A program made the translations under genes and the position numbers. A stretch of DNA of 64,000 bases. It comes from Phascolomyces articulosus (Eukaryota > Mucoromycota > Mucoromycetes > Mucorales > Lichtheimiaceae). Under the pieces are notes generated by a model. It had not been told where the DNA came from. It ran no database searches and worked only from the letters and a program-made list of their open reading frames with translations. This document shows positions 49,900 to 62,899 of the stretch, one piece after another (position 1 is the first letter of the stretch; the number at the start of each line of letters is the position of its first letter). Location of the stretch: contig JAIXMP010000001.1 in assembly GCA_025677815.1 (NCBI GenBank), positions 2,480,001-2,544,000 of the forward strand, given 5' to 3'.

Positions 49900-51140
49900 A
49901 GTGGTTTTGTTTCATCTGCACTTCCATTGGCTATTGGTACAAAAAATGGGCCCAAGAAGTACTTGTGGAAACGTTGCTGGTATAGAAGATCGAATCGTGG
50001 TTGAACTGAGCTCAAGAAAAACACAAATTTATTCCTTAATTTTACAAAACATGAATGAGGAACATCCAAGACTGAGTTGTTTGAATATATACATCATCGT
50101 CTTTTCATTCCTCTCAAGTTGTCTTGGATACACAATTCGAAGATTTTGGAAACGTTCTCGATACTCAAGGAGCAAGTAACAATGGTGGTTAAGACAAAGA
50201 CCACATCGAAATGATCCGTCGTATATTGGATAATTATCAATCCAGCTACCTCAAGGCGCTATTTGTTTCTCATACCAATGAAAGAACGCCATGGGCCGAA
50301 CACATCCTCCCCATCTTCAAAGTATTTGGTACTTGGACTGGTCTAAGCACTTTTTTATTGTATGCAAGAAAATGTAATAAACGTACATAGTTATTTTGAA
50401 GGTGATAGATGAATTAAACGTTTGTTTCGTAAACAGGTGCGAAATAGCACTTTATCACAAAAAAAAAAATCCCTGATTTGTCTCTCTGGTGATCAGAGAA
50501 AGTTGTTGAACGGGATTGGATTTGACAGGAATAAACTGGGACGTATTCTTGTTGAATGTTCAGGTACGTATAACAGAAACATATATATTCATATGCCCTT
50601 TATGTGAAAGTACTAAACTGTATATATCTACCATCTACTTCATCTATGTATTATTATTGTAGAGAAGAAGATGGGAATTACACAGAAGAAAATACCTTGA
50701 AACTTATGGAATGTTCTTATCAATGTTTAAAAACGGAAATGGGTAATGCACCCAATGTGTCACAGAATACATATGCGAAACATCCGGTTTTCACCATGCA
50801 ATGCGTAGATGGAAAAACACCCTATTATCTACACAAGGCGTTTATCAATTGGAAAATAGTTCATGGTGGAAATGCGCTAAGCAATTGTTCCAAGAGATTG
50901 GGACCACCGTCATTCGTGGATACGCATAATCAATCTTTTATTCAAATTACAGGTAATAAATATGTCAACTATTTAAAAGACTTGGTAATGAAAAGTATTG
51001 AGTTTAATATTAATATGAAATCCTTAGGAACTTTTGGTTGAATAAGAGCAAGTTGTGGCAAAATTGGATCGAGAACAGAGTGATCGTGACCTTGTTAATG
51101 TTGAAGATACCATTCAAAGCAAAACTGAAATGTCTTGAAA
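49900..51140 (+). pseudogene. Decayed gene of a second fungal multicopy family, unknown function
   Basis: Protein-like blocks in changing frames: KKWAQEVLVETLLV near 49945; VLDTQFEDFGNVLDTQGA near 50130; DKDHIEMIRRILDNYQSSYL with LPIFKVFGTWTGLSTFLLYA at 50199-50390; CEIALYHKKKKSLICLSGDQ with FDRNKLGRILVECSG at 50440-50562; then, after an intron-like gap (50563-50662), EENTLKLMECSYQCLKTEMG and TYAKHPVFTMQCVDGK to 50950; and a last piece AKLDREQSDRDLVNVEDTIQ near 51060. Stops and shifts between 49980 and 50200 and at 51052 break it. The mixture of exon-like borders and stops marks a dead copy. I recall proteins with similar lines as repeated in Mucoromycota genomes but know no function; no catalytic motif is visible. 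Confidence 0.55.
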
Positions 51141-52146
51141 GCAACGATCTATTATCAACTAGTATTACTTCAGCGTCATTATCTTCTTGTTCTGACAACT
51201 ATGTAACTTCTCCCTTGCCCAGTTTTCTTTTTTCTTTTTTGTTTATATTTGAAAATCTGTTGATACAAAAATTTTACCACCACCTCTTGTATATTCTTTA
51301 TATCCTTGTAATATTTGTAAATTCACACTACCACATTCTATTCTTTATTTTTTTTTATGATTATTTCCTCCGCTCATTTCATAATAACAATACTCGCGGG
51401 TTACGTAATTCTTATATATATGAATCGACAATTGCGTTCGCAATAGAAAATGACTTGTCTTGACAGTGATATATATTTTCTAATCCAAAACAACTACTCA
51501 ATTTCGCTTGAATGCTGATAATTTGTCCATTTGGGTAGAAATAGGGCTACCGAATCAAATGCAATTAATTATGATAACAGATAAATCATGGACAGTTTGA
51601 TAGTTGGATGAAAAAAACAAGGTAAACAAGTATAAATCTACTATCACTTCTTAATGCTCCAATATAACTTGCATATGCTGTCATTGAAAAGTTTCCAGTG
51701 CCAGAACTTTTTAATCCGCATGGTATTGCTATCTTCATAATACATCACTACTATTTTTTGCTTTGTAAATCAATAATTATATATAAACAGAGATCTGGAA
51801 CTCTTTGTTGACATGCATAATTTCCCCAATCTTGGACCAAGGGTTCTTTTGACATATTGGAACTACGCAAACACTCTTCCAGTGAAAGATACTATAGGCT
51901 ATGCCTTTTTATATTTAACATGAATTTGATTGCTTGTGTACACTACCGATATTTTCTCGTACTAATATTTAGTGATGATTGATGTTGGTCAACTTGGTAT
52001 GAGCTTAATCTTTGACACAACCAACGGAACTTCCAGTATAACTTTAAGCCAATCAGAAAGAGCACAGGACAAGGGGAGCTTTATTTTAGATAAAGCTGAA
52101 ATTTTGGAAAAGTACAACTTCAACTTTTTATTTTTTGCTCTCGAAT
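51141..52146. other. Gene-poor stretch with weak coding traces
   Basis: Three plus-strand snippets look protein-like: RLNADNLSIWVEIGLPNQMQ near 51507, YAVIEKFPVPELFNPHGIAI near 51674, and DLELFVDMHNFPNLGPRVLL near 51792, with MIDVGQLGMSLIFDTTNGTS at 51975. They are in different frames without a clear start. They may be the worn end of the relic on the left or another lost gene. The last 60 bases are the MFAP1 leader. Confidence 0.35.
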
Positions 52147-53852
52147 ATGGCATCCAGATCTAATCAACATCGACCGACTCGTCAAGCAAGACGGTATCGA
52201 GCAGGTCAAGTTCCCGAAAACTATATTGATGATCTTTCTGATAGTGAAGAAGAAGAGGAACAACAGCAATTAGAAGAAGAACATGAAGAATTAGTACAAC
52301 GTCGTAGTCGAGGACACCAACAGCAACAACAATTACAATTTGCTCAAAAAGAAGTTGTTACAGGTCTTGAACAAATTGAAATTTCAGAAAAAGATGCAGT
52401 CACTGATCGACGTTTAAGACGATTATTACAAGCTCAACAACAGCAACAACAAGAGACAGAAAAAGACGATTCAGGTCGACGAAGGAGACGCATTGTACAA
52501 GATCAACCACAGGAAGAAGAGCACGATGCTGAAGAAGAGGAAGAAAAAGCAAGACAACGTTTACGTATGAAACAAAAAGCATTACAGCAACAACAAAAAG
52601 AATTAGAACGTGAAGAAGAGGAAGAAGAGGAAGAGGAAGAAGAGGAGGAGGTAAAAAAAAAAAAGAACTTCTGACATATTTGATGATTTTTACCTGGATG
52701 ATAATAAAAATTAACTCAATTATTGGATGTAATGGTTTTTTTTAGAGCTCAAGTGAATATGAAACTGATAGTGAAGAAAGTGAAGACGAACTTCAAAAGA
52801 TGCCCAAACCAATGTTTATACCAAAGTAAGACAAGAATTATTTATCTAAGATAGAGAATACTATCGATTCTGACACAAACATATCATCTTTTTCTATAAT
52901 ATTAGAGCGCATCGAGAAACGGTACTTCAACAAGAACAAAAACGAAGAGAAGAGGAAGAACGAGAACAGAAATATCAAGAAGAACTTGAACAACGAAAAA
53001 TACAATCGCATGATATGTTGGCAGAGGAATTGAAGCGTGAAAAAGAAGCAGGTAAAAAAATGGAAAAATTAGGACAAATAAAAAAAAAATTGGTGATGTA
53101 TATATTTTGTAGATTGTACATTTAACTCATATCACTTCTCCCTTTTCTCTCCTATTTATATAATATAGAATTAGAAAAGGATTTATCAAGCCATGATAAC
53201 ACAGTAGATGATACAGATTATGGTGATCAAGCTGAATTCGATGCCTGGAAAGTTCGTGAACTTAAACGTATTAAACGAGATCGAGAAGCACGTATTTCGT
53301 ATGTATCTTGGCAACTACAAAAAAAGTTTTCGTGGAGACGAAGATAAAAAAAAACGAGGTACTAATCATATAATTATTATTGATATAAATAGTCGTGAGC
53401 GTGAACAAGAAGAAATTGAACGTAGAAGGGAACTACCAGAAGATGTTCGATTAAAGTTGGATATGGAAGAAGCCGAGAAAACCCGACAAAAGGATCGTGG
53501 TCAACATACATACTTGCAAAAATATTATCACAAGGGTGCATTCTTTCAGGTAAAGATTATAATAATATGAGAATGAGAGAAAACCATTTAATAGATTAAT
53601 TAACAGAATATATTTATTTTAATGATAAAATAGGATGATGATAACGAAGTATTACGCCGTGATTACTCGGCTCCCACTGTGGATGAAGTTCGTAATAAGG
53701 AAATATTACCTAAAGTGATGCAAGTCAAGAACTTTGGTTTAGCAGGTCGAACCAAATGGACTCACTTAACAGCAGAAGATACTTCTTCCAAAGATGATCC
53801 TTGGAATAATCCAAGTGCTTCCAAACGACGAAAACGGAATAATGATCGATAA
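52147..53852 (+). CDS. MFAP1: MFAP1-family spliceosome protein
   Basis: Six exons, join(52147..52650, 52746..52825, 52906..53051, 53169..53298, 53393..53549, 53634..53852), give 411 residues with closed phase. MFAP1 is a nuclear protein of the spliceosomal B complex. The N-terminal half is Gln/Glu-rich with RYRAGQVPENY and long Glu runs. The MFAP1 domain covers the C-terminal half: RETVLQQEQKRREEEE, DDTDYGDQAEFDAWKVRELK, RIKRDREARIS, RQKDRGQHTYLQKYYHKGAF, YSAPTVDEVRNKEILPKVMQ, NFGLAGRTKWTHLTAEDTS. The C-terminus is basic (KRRKRNNDR). The start is set at the second ATG (52147, MASRSNQH) because the one at 52135 adds only four residues and sits nearer the upstream AT-rich leader. Identification sure. 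Confidence 0.93.
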
Positions 53853-53963
53853 AATAAAGTAAATAAATAAAAATTGACAAGTAAATCATAATATTTATAT
53901 ACAAGTCACGACAAACTCGCTTTTTCATTTTTTACAAGTTTGTAAATGTATATTATAAATGTG

Positions 53964-53994
<31 letters not shown>

Positions 53995-54152
53995 AGTATG
54001 AAGATAACTAGAAAAGTGCAATGGTTTTGTTTGAATATATTTGTAATGCGACATGAGGAGGGGGTAGTAATAGTGGTGTGTTGTATATTTATATTTATAT
54101 ATTTATAGCGAAAGAGAAACGAGAGAGGATAGAAATAAAATAAAAAAAGAAT
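53853..54152. other. Convergent intergenic region with GT microsatellite
   Basis: 300 bp between two convergent genes. A GT run of about 28 bp lies at 53967-53994. No gene. Confidence 0.6.
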
Positions 54153-57100
54153 CTACGATGTTTCAACAATTTCTTTACTTGTCCGTCTGCCATTATTGTT
54201 GCTAGTATTGCAGTTAGATATTGTCGTTACCGTATCCAATGTAGGCGGAGCTGCCATGGCCTGTGATGCACCGACAAATGCAGCAGTAGGAGATGCACCA
54301 TATTTTGGTGAACTGGATCTTATTTTAGAAACAGAGGTAGTGGATGTGGATGGGGAAGGAGCGATAGTAGGAGATGCATTATTGATAATGGGTTGTAACG
54401 TAAGGTGATTGATTCCATGTTCGTCAGAATGTCTGTGCTGTTGTTGTATAATAGGTGATGAACTTTTGATCGAACCATTTAAACTCGATGTACGTTGATG
54501 TGTAGCGGAGTTAGCAGAAGTAGCGGAAGTTGGGGAAGAAGGTGCTGTTTGTTGTTGTTCAGAAGGGCTGGCAGCCCGGTATCGTGTCCGAGAAAATAAT
54601 TTTTTCTTGGTATTATTATTATTCATATCGTTGTTGTTGTGTTTTATATTGAGTTGATTAGATGGATCACCACCTGGTTGATTTGCATAAGAAGATATTG
54701 ATAATACAGATAAAGATGTTGGACCAGCTGATATGGATGTGGTAAGAATGGCTTGGATAAAATAATGGATATTGGGAAGTGTATAACGGAGATCGATGAC
54801 GATAAGCCCATATGCATTCATTAACTATTATATGAAATGGTCATAATAAAAAAGAAGGGAATCAATTATTATCAAATCAAATGATATCACCCAAGTTGAT
54901 CTTTTTTTTTTTTTACCTGTTCGATATTTTTGTTGAGTAAAAATACTCCAAATTCAAACCGATAACGATCTACACCTTTGGCATAAAGTGGAAATCTACG
55001 TATTTATAAATGTTATGGTTATTAATATAACAAACATAGAGATGGAATCATAAGTCTATCACAACAACTTACTCTGTAGGACCACTAATAGATGATACAG
55101 GATCCTTAATCGAAGCTCTAGATCCCATGGGTCGAATGGGATATCTTAATGGTATATCGAGGTAAAATGCCAGCATGGACACAAGGTGTGCAGTAAACCC
55201 TAGCGCAGTAGCAATCGACTCGTCGTTACATCCGGTGTAAACAGAATTGGGTAGGTAGATGTCCCGTATACAAAACTGATGTATATCATCGAACGACTTT
55301 TTTTTTATATAATCAACCACAAAGATGCAATAGATTCTTTTTCTTTTTTTTTGCTGCATCTTGAATCATACTTTTTTTTAATGAAAAAAAGAAATTTATT
55401 CTTAGGCTTACCTGTTCGATGGGGTATATAGAAAATAAATCAGCAACAAGCTCCTTTTTTCGTCGATTCAATTGATGGAATATTTGTTCATGTGTGTGTA
55501 TACTACGTTCGAGTAATTGTTCATTATCCTTTAAATCTTCTTTTTCAGTCTCAAGTCGTTGATGTGATTTATCCAATTCAGATTTTCTTTTTTCAAGTAA
55601 TTTTTTCATTTCTACTATTCTTTGACGACCTATTATTTGTATATTAAAAGAGTGCTTTTTTATCAGTATTTTTTGTTCCAGAGTGTAATTTAAATATATT
55701 CTAGCTTATATACTTTCACTAAGAGATATTTATTTTTACCTATACGTATACTATTCTTTTCTTTAACAAGTTCGCCTTCTATTCCTTCAAGTTTACATTG
55801 TCGTTGATCACGTTCACGTGCCTTAATTATTAAAGTTAGTTTTTCTCTTTTTTTTTACATAATATGGATGGAACAATGATCGAGCCAAGAAAAAAAAAAC
55901 TTACCAAACGAAATCGATGATCTTCGTTCATTAAAATATCACTAATATCCTGCCGTACTTGATCTGCCGACTTTTGGGTATCAAATATACATTGTTTTAA
56001 GGTATTCACCCTATATTTATATAGTTTTCATTTAATAATTAGTCTTTTGAAAGTGGGTATATTATATATATAACTTACTTTAGAAGATTATTAAAAGTAT
56101 ATGATCGTTTAAACTATTTACAAAAAAAAAAAAGAATTGAAGTTGGTTGTTAGAATCTTGTTTATGCAAAAAAAAAAAAAAACATATTTAACATTACTTT
56201 GTTGATGGAATGCTCTGTATCGATGCTTGCTTGATCATTTTCTCCATATGGATCGATTAAGCTTGATCGTTTGCTTTGATTGATAATTTTTGACTATTCA
56301 GAACATAAAAAAAAACATTTAAACATTTATATACATAGCCTGCATTAATCAATGTAGAAAAATAATAAGGATGCATACCACAATATCAGGTGCTGTATAC
56401 AACCCATCTTCAAACTCTAATAATAGAGTATTTTCCGGGAACGGTGAAGGAGGATCTTGAAGCTAACAAATATTATTATTGTTATTATTCATGTTTCAGT
56501 TTTATAAACATAACCAGAATTCCTTATTCAATATTTATGTACTAGGTACATTATAAACAAAAGAGAAATAGAAGAATAAGGCCAGCACTCCCAGTTCCCC
56601 ATACTTCAAACTCTAAACATTTACCGTTCTGCCAACAAATGCCAATGCATTTAAATCAATATGCCATTCAAGGAGTAATTGATATTCTTCAGTAGGCTGT
56701 GAAGGACGTCTTGACTTCGTAGGATGATCATGTTGGGCATAATGATCATCAGAACGTACTGCAGTTGCTGATTCTGGAAAAGAGTGACGCGCCCATAAGC
56801 GTATCACAATTTCTGTCTGTACCCCATCATACCATGAAGAAGAAGAAGAAGAAGTCCACTGAGATGAATCTAATGCCCGAAAAGTTGGGTTGACTGTATT
56901 GGGTATTGTTTCACTTTTAAAAAATGCAGCCTCTTCGGTACTCAAATGCAGTGTTAAATAAACATCCAATAATCCACGTTCTACTTCACTACTACGCGAA
57001 AATTGTCGTTGGGGTGATTGTTTGTGGGTAGTAGTAGGCGGTCGTTTCATCATTAATCGTGTCGATTTTTTATATGCACTTTTTGTTAAGGATGAATCTT

Positions 57101-57704
57101 CTACAGTTGTACTATTTGATGAACGAAGTGATGACGCGCTTTCTGAACGTCGCATATCCGTCGCAGTTGAATGGGTGGTATGAGGCAAAAGGGTCGTACT
57201 CATGGTTGCTCCAGGATAGGGCATTATTGTTTCCATAGTATCAGTTGTTGGTGACGATCCTGTTCGCTGATGAAAAACCGTTGATTTAGAACGCTGTTGC
57301 TGTTGCTGTTGTTGATCCCATGCCTGTGATGGCGATGGAGATGAAGCTCGAGAAGTCACTGCACTACTACTTAAACTTGATCCTCGACTATTGATATAAA
57401 AACCCGATAAGCCTAGCATGTCGCCATTTTCCGTTGTCATTTTATTATTGATTTCATTATCTGCACTACCATTCCATATAATGTTTCGGCCAATAATGGT
57501 TTGTAAATGCCGTATTCGACGCTAGTTTTCGAAAATGGCATAAACTTTTGAGTTAATAATGAGCCCTTTTTTTTTTTTATAAGTGCGTTCCTTTTTATAC
57601 ATTCTAATACTAGCATATAAATGGCGCTGCTCTTTTTTCCTCTTCTTCTTTTTCTTCCTTACCTGTCTTGGACTAGCTACTGGCCTATTACTACTTTCAG
57701 ACAT
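54153..57704 (-). CDS. VPS38: UVRAG/Vps38-type protein (Atg14 domain superfamily)
   Basis: Eleven exons, complement(join(54153..54824, 54917..54995, 55073..55296, 55412..55629, 55740..55821, 55905..56010, 56079..56113, 56198..56293, 56379..56462, 56625..57521, 57663..57704)), give 844 residues. UVRAG/Vps38 is a subunit of PI3-kinase complex II (Vps34-Vps15-Beclin) in endosome and autophagosome maturation. Order: RRIRHLQTIIGRNI at 15-28; a Ser-rich insert; a C2-like region at about 185-312 (VYLTLHLSTEEAAFFKSETI, LLLEWHIDLNALAFVGRTV); LLLEFEDGLYTAPDIV; coiled coils at about 385-515; then the conserved C-terminal domain from 521 (SFDDIHQFCIRDIYLPNS, ALGFTAHLVSMLAFYLDIPL, FPLYAKGVDRYRFEFGVFLL); and a Ser/Thr/Asn-rich tail. 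All introns keep phase. Orthology to UVRAG is strong from the C2 plus coiled coil plus C-terminal block. Confidence 0.9.
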
Positions 57705-60700
57705 TGGTATAACATTCGACCCCGAAATCGTTTTCTTTTATGGGTGTGTCAAAAAAAAGAGTTTAATAAAATATGTATATGAAAAAAAAAAAGATCTCAA
57801 CTAAAAGCTTCGGAACGTGAATGGGGTGCTTCATTTTTCACAGCTTGGTTTTTTTTGTGTAATGTCAAGTAAAACTTTGTTGTATTAAATAGAAAAAGCC
57901 CTCTTGTTTACAGGCATAGTAATCCTTAAAATCTAATACATAGAACTAGACTTACCTTCATTTATAACCAAGTTCTTATTACTATCGGTATTGTATCGTT
58001 GCTTTATATGACTATAATCACAACAACAAAGCAATAAATCAGCAACATTAATACAAATGATGATGGTATGATGATGGGTCATATGCACCAAATTTCATAT
58101 AATTTCGACATCATTTGGTTTTCTTTACTAAGATTATATATAAAGCGTAGGTATTTGAAACTGGTTATAATATCCTACTTACTAACACTATCATTAATAA
58201 GGTGAATGAAGATAGCAATGACCTGAAAGGAAACAAGGCAAATTATAAAAAAAGCAAATGTCTGTTGTGCGTACGATATAAATTTCAACTGACAAACATT
58301 ACATAATTGTGTCATTATACCCCAATAAATAAGGTGCTTTCAACAATTTATTCGTGTGGCTCATGATCACACATTTATTCTCATGTAACACTTATTATTA
58401 TTATTTTACGCAAAGCTTTTATGCAGAAAGGCTTTATAATGCCATTATTTTCAAGGGGAAAATGCGTTCCAACAAACGATTGTTGTACTTGAGTCATGAC
58501 CAAAATATTGAAGTTGGGGTAACCTTCTCAAAAAAGGTGTCGTGTGCAAAAAGTAAACAAAAAATAAAGGATGATATTCACACATGCGTTAAGAGAAGAT
58601 ATATCTGTCAAGAGGTTAGATGGGTTGCTTCCCAAAGTAAAATGATTTTGAAGGATCATATTTGAGAAAAAAAAAATTACAAGATATTATTTCTCATACA
58701 CTTCTAACTTTTCTATCTGTTCTATACCCACTTACCATCTAAAACAAATATCCTTTTCGGCCTAATCAAAATAGATTTCTTTATCCTTCCGTGCATATAT
58801 ATATATATTGAATTTGACAATTGATTTTACCAGCATGATTCTTTTTTAAAAATACCAAGATTGATATCACTCCACCAACCTGAACGAAATGATCTTTTGT
58901 ACTGTTTATTAATCTTTGGTTATTGATCTACATACTGCCGCCGATTCTTGGATATTAGACATTTCGAAAGACACACTTTATTACACCATCGTTCGCTTAT
59001 CTTCTTTTTTTTTTTTACTCTTCTCGTACCATGATGTAACCGAGAAGAGTTATTACTATTAGTATGGAGCATTTCCAAGAGATGATGTCACATTGTTTCA
59101 AAATCAATGTCGACTCCAAAAAAAGTATATTTTGTATTATAAAAATTAAATTTTTGCGGCTTCACCTTTGAGCAAAAGCGATATTATTTGTTGGAAAATC
59201 CTATACGGTATAACTCTATCTTCAAACTCTACTTTGAAACACTATAAGGAGAATATTGTATTCTTGGATACGACCAAGAATAAACAATGAAAATAACAAG
59301 TAATAATTCATTGGACCCATGATCACTATAACCAGCCACACGCAGAGAATGTACTGTAACGGTATTACATATATTTTAACAATAATAAATCCCTTTCCTT
59401 TCTTTATATCCATTATTATTATTAATTTTTATTTCATGAGGCAGAAGCAGATGATGAACAAGGTGGAATTGGGGAAATGGAGAAAGAGCAAAAAAGATGA
59501 AATCAGTATGAGTAATTGGATAAGTGTGAAAGGAAAACATATTCAGGTATGGACGGAAGAAGTGATACTCAATGATTTCAATTAAATAGGGTAAAATGAT
59601 CGACTCAAGAACATATGAATGGTTTATGAAAACGAACGATTTCTCACCTTTTCATATCCACAGGAATATAAAATGCATCACACAATTTCCAAATGATGAC
59701 ATACACAGATACATATGGCCTTGCACTAGGCAGAAGTGTTATCTTCTGGGTTCTTTTAGGATAGATTGGTACTTCATGGCATTATTCAGTGTGGCATTGA
59801 TGTTGAATTGGCAAATAGTACGTATCCCAGAGGCCTTATGTGATCAATTATTAGAATTGAAGTCTCTCTGACAAAAGTGGATTTCCATAAGACAAATTTT
59901 CACGTTGCATTTCTACAGGTATTTAATATAACAAGGATTACTTCTAGATATGTAAGTTATTTTTATTTCTATTATGTTGGGTTGACTTGTAATAGAATTG
60001 ATAACATTCAATTGACTCAATATGAATAAACGATTAGAGCATCTCTTTTTGTCCATCTTTTATATTCAATAATCAATCGATCAGTACAACAATCGACAAC
60101 GTTGCATTCACATTTATTAGCCGTCTGTTATAACAGTTGAGTGTCATTCTTTTATCTTACATTTATGGTGTTTTATTCTGTGTATATTTTAATTCAATGA
60201 TGATGTGTTACGTACTTATTTTAATTATAATGCAACAAATTATGGATAGTGAAACAAGTTATTGTATGGCCATTACTCCAATATAGTTCTCACTCGTTGG
60301 AAAACCTTGCATCCTATTTTAAAGCTGGGGAAACAAAAAAAGTTGAAAGTCTTTCGTCCAAAAAAAAAAAAACAAACAAGACCTACAGCGCTAATGCTAT
60401 ATTGTATTTGTATAGCTTTTTTTTTGTAGTTTTTACCATTTGAGTTCTTTAAATGCTTTGTATTGGAAGCATCGGGTGCTTTGGGATGCGAAATCATATG
60501 CAATTACATTAGAGCTTGTCTTGGTTGCTATTAAAAAAGGTCTTTTGTTGAAAAGGTCGAGATGAATTCTTCCACACATAGTACCAAAAGTAAATCAATA
60601 TGCTATTTTTATGTTATATGGCGGACAGTTTAAATATATAGATACTAATTTTGATTATTTATTTAATATAGAGGATAAGATATGATGATGTGTAATGGAA

Positions 60701-60739
60701 CCACAGATGGGCAGGTAATATCACTTTAAAGAGTAAAAC
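57705..60739. other. Gene-poor stretch right of the UVRAG-like gene
   Basis: About 3 kb. It starts with the UVRAG-like promoter side. A plus-strand snippet at 58354-58665 is low-complexity. At 59440-59870 there are better traces (LGKWRKSKKDEISMSNWIS, then NIKCITQFPNDDIHRYIWPC with WYFMALFSVALMLNWQIV) split by a TAA; they may be exons of a lost gene. No known family. Confidence 0.4.
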
Positions 60740-61145
60740 TGTAATGGTGTAGACCATTACGACGATATACAACCCATGAAGTCGTTGATCAGCATATCCG
60801 CGGATATTAATATATACAAGGATAATTAGACGGATCAATATAAATAACCATATGGATGATTATGGACGAACGCATGGTTGTATATAGAAATATAAGATGG
60901 ACCAGTATAGTTATAGAAATGTAGATCATTTATATTAGCATAGACGTTAGATTAGCCCTTATATTTCGACGTATATAAAAAGAGGGATCTTGCAAACCAA
61001 GATCCCATATCGTTTTATTATTCATATATCTCGACCCTTAACTACTCTATTATATTTCATTTCGCGCTTCCTCACACTGTCTAATCGAACCCGTTTGTAA
61101 GTATACAAATAAGACTTGCGTTATTATAAAAACCGTGTACTCTCT
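60740..61145 (+). mobile_element. Candidate solo LTR
   Basis: The segment opens TGTAATGGTGTAGACCATTA, which contains a perfect 8-bp inverted repeat (60741-60748 with 60753-60760). It carries a TATA box (TATATAAAA, 60972-60980) and, 4 bases later, a perfect hairpin (60984-60992 with 60998-61006, GGGATCTTG over a 5-base loop), then CT-rich sequence. TG start, TATA box and a hairpin near the transcription start are typical of long terminal repeats. The right end and a target-site duplication could not be fixed, and no gag or pol is next to it. An orphan promoter is the alternative. Confidence 0.35.
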
Positions 61146-62899
61146 TCTGGAAAAATGATCCCCAAAAGTTAAAGGTAAATGAAACAGTGTCCACCAACTA
61201 AATATAGATTTATGTTGAAAAGTTCTCTATTCCTTGTATAGGAACTATTAAATGAATCAGTGTATGGGATTCAAGAATGGGATAAGTCAAATTCTGACAG
61301 CAATTTTTAATATAATGGGTGATGAACATGATGCCGCACAAGGATGAAGCACCTTTTACTCAATTTGCTAAATGCAAACCCAAGAAAATCTGATAAATAA
61401 TTGCCATTGAGTGATTTTTCGATAGAATTGGGTCAAGTGACGTACTATCATACTAATGATTATTTTTTACAATAAAATCGCAGCGCTTTACTTTTCTCCA
61501 TTTTCATATCAATATAAGAACCTTGTAATTGCTATATTCTCTTCCACTCTCATCATGAATTTGTTGTAAATACTCTCTATTTCTTTCATAGTTATTGAGG
61601 AATTATGGGCAAACCAATATATATATAATATGGCTCAACTAGCGGACCGTTTTGTTTATTTATTTGTTTGTTGATTTGAGATTGGAATACGGTGCTTTGT
61701 ATATTATAGGCTTAGTAGTAATAATAGTAATAATATAGAGTTCAATCATAATCTTAAAATGATGCATCACAAGGTATAAAAAATTACTGTCTTATAAGTA
61801 TTGAAAAGCCAAACGATTTATATATAAGTAGCAATAAAATGAAGTACAAGTGGGCAATAGAACTTCTTTAAGCAATGATGACGAAAAAAGGGCAAAACGG
61901 AGATAAGACATGCCATTTCTGCCTGACGCCACTTTGTGCATATATTTTTAAGAAGAACCGGATCCATATATATAATAATGAAAGTGGCAGGGCCCTGTTT
62001 ACTTTTTTTTTTTTGGATTTGCGGTGCGGTAAAATAGTGCGAAACTTAATTTCTTATCAAGGTAAAATGGTAAAAATAGTGTTGGGAACTTATTGTTATG
62101 CCTCCTTTTTCTTTATCATCTTTTTTTTTTGTTATATATATATGTACATAAATACAAGATGTATCCTTAACCTATATGCATCCTTGAGGATAATGTCTTA
62201 TGTTATGATTTAAGAATATACGTACGCAGGAATAAGAAAATAAACTATACTCATTCGTTCATTTAGATTCTCTCTCCCCTTTTGATCTGTTACAAAAACT
62301 GCCTATTTAAGAATAAACCCTTCTTCCATTCTCTCCTTTTTTTTTCTCGAAAAAGGTGCCTCGCGTTCGACATCAACTCGGGCGCGCGTTTTTATAACAA
62401 CTATAAATCATGGCATGAAAAATGATGATATAAAAAGCGCGAAATGAAATTCGTTCCTTTTTTTTTTTTTTTTGGTATGAAGGATGGATGAGTTCATGAT
62501 GTGATCATCATAAAGAAGAAAAAAATTAAAACACGTAATATATGCATCATTGTCTGTATATATATATATATATGTGTGTGTGATAGTGGTTTCATTCAAA
62601 AAAGTCTAAATAAAAAAAAAAGAAGAGAACGTAATCGTCCTTTTGGGCGGGTGATTTCCCAGTCAATGACACGCGCTCCAACTCTTTTTTGCACAGCAGT
62701 CTGACCACTTTTTTTTTTATTTTTTATATTCCTTCTTTTTCTTTCTATTTTATACCTTCTTTTCACTCACTCACTCACTCACTCTCTTTTATAAAAGAAT
62801 AAAGTCTTTTTTTTAAAAAAATCATTCTTATTCGATTGGAAACAAAAACACAAAAAGAAACAATAAACAAGTAAAATAAAAAAAATAAAAAAAGAAACC
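61146..62899. other. Intergenic leading to XPO7
   Basis: About 1.75 kb of AT-rich DNA. A plus-strand frame at 61875-62213 starts with CHFCLTPLC but turns into Phe-rich simple sequence. The CACTCACTCACTCACTCACT tract and CT-rich runs at 62700-62790 followed by an A-rich leader lie directly before the XPO7 ATG and are likely its promoter. Confidence 0.45.

Noticed and set aside
61875..62213. 112-codon frame with CHFCLTPLC, possible zinc finger
   Set aside because: Only one CxxC pair, followed by Phe-rich simple sequence; no partner pair and no splice-consistent exon.
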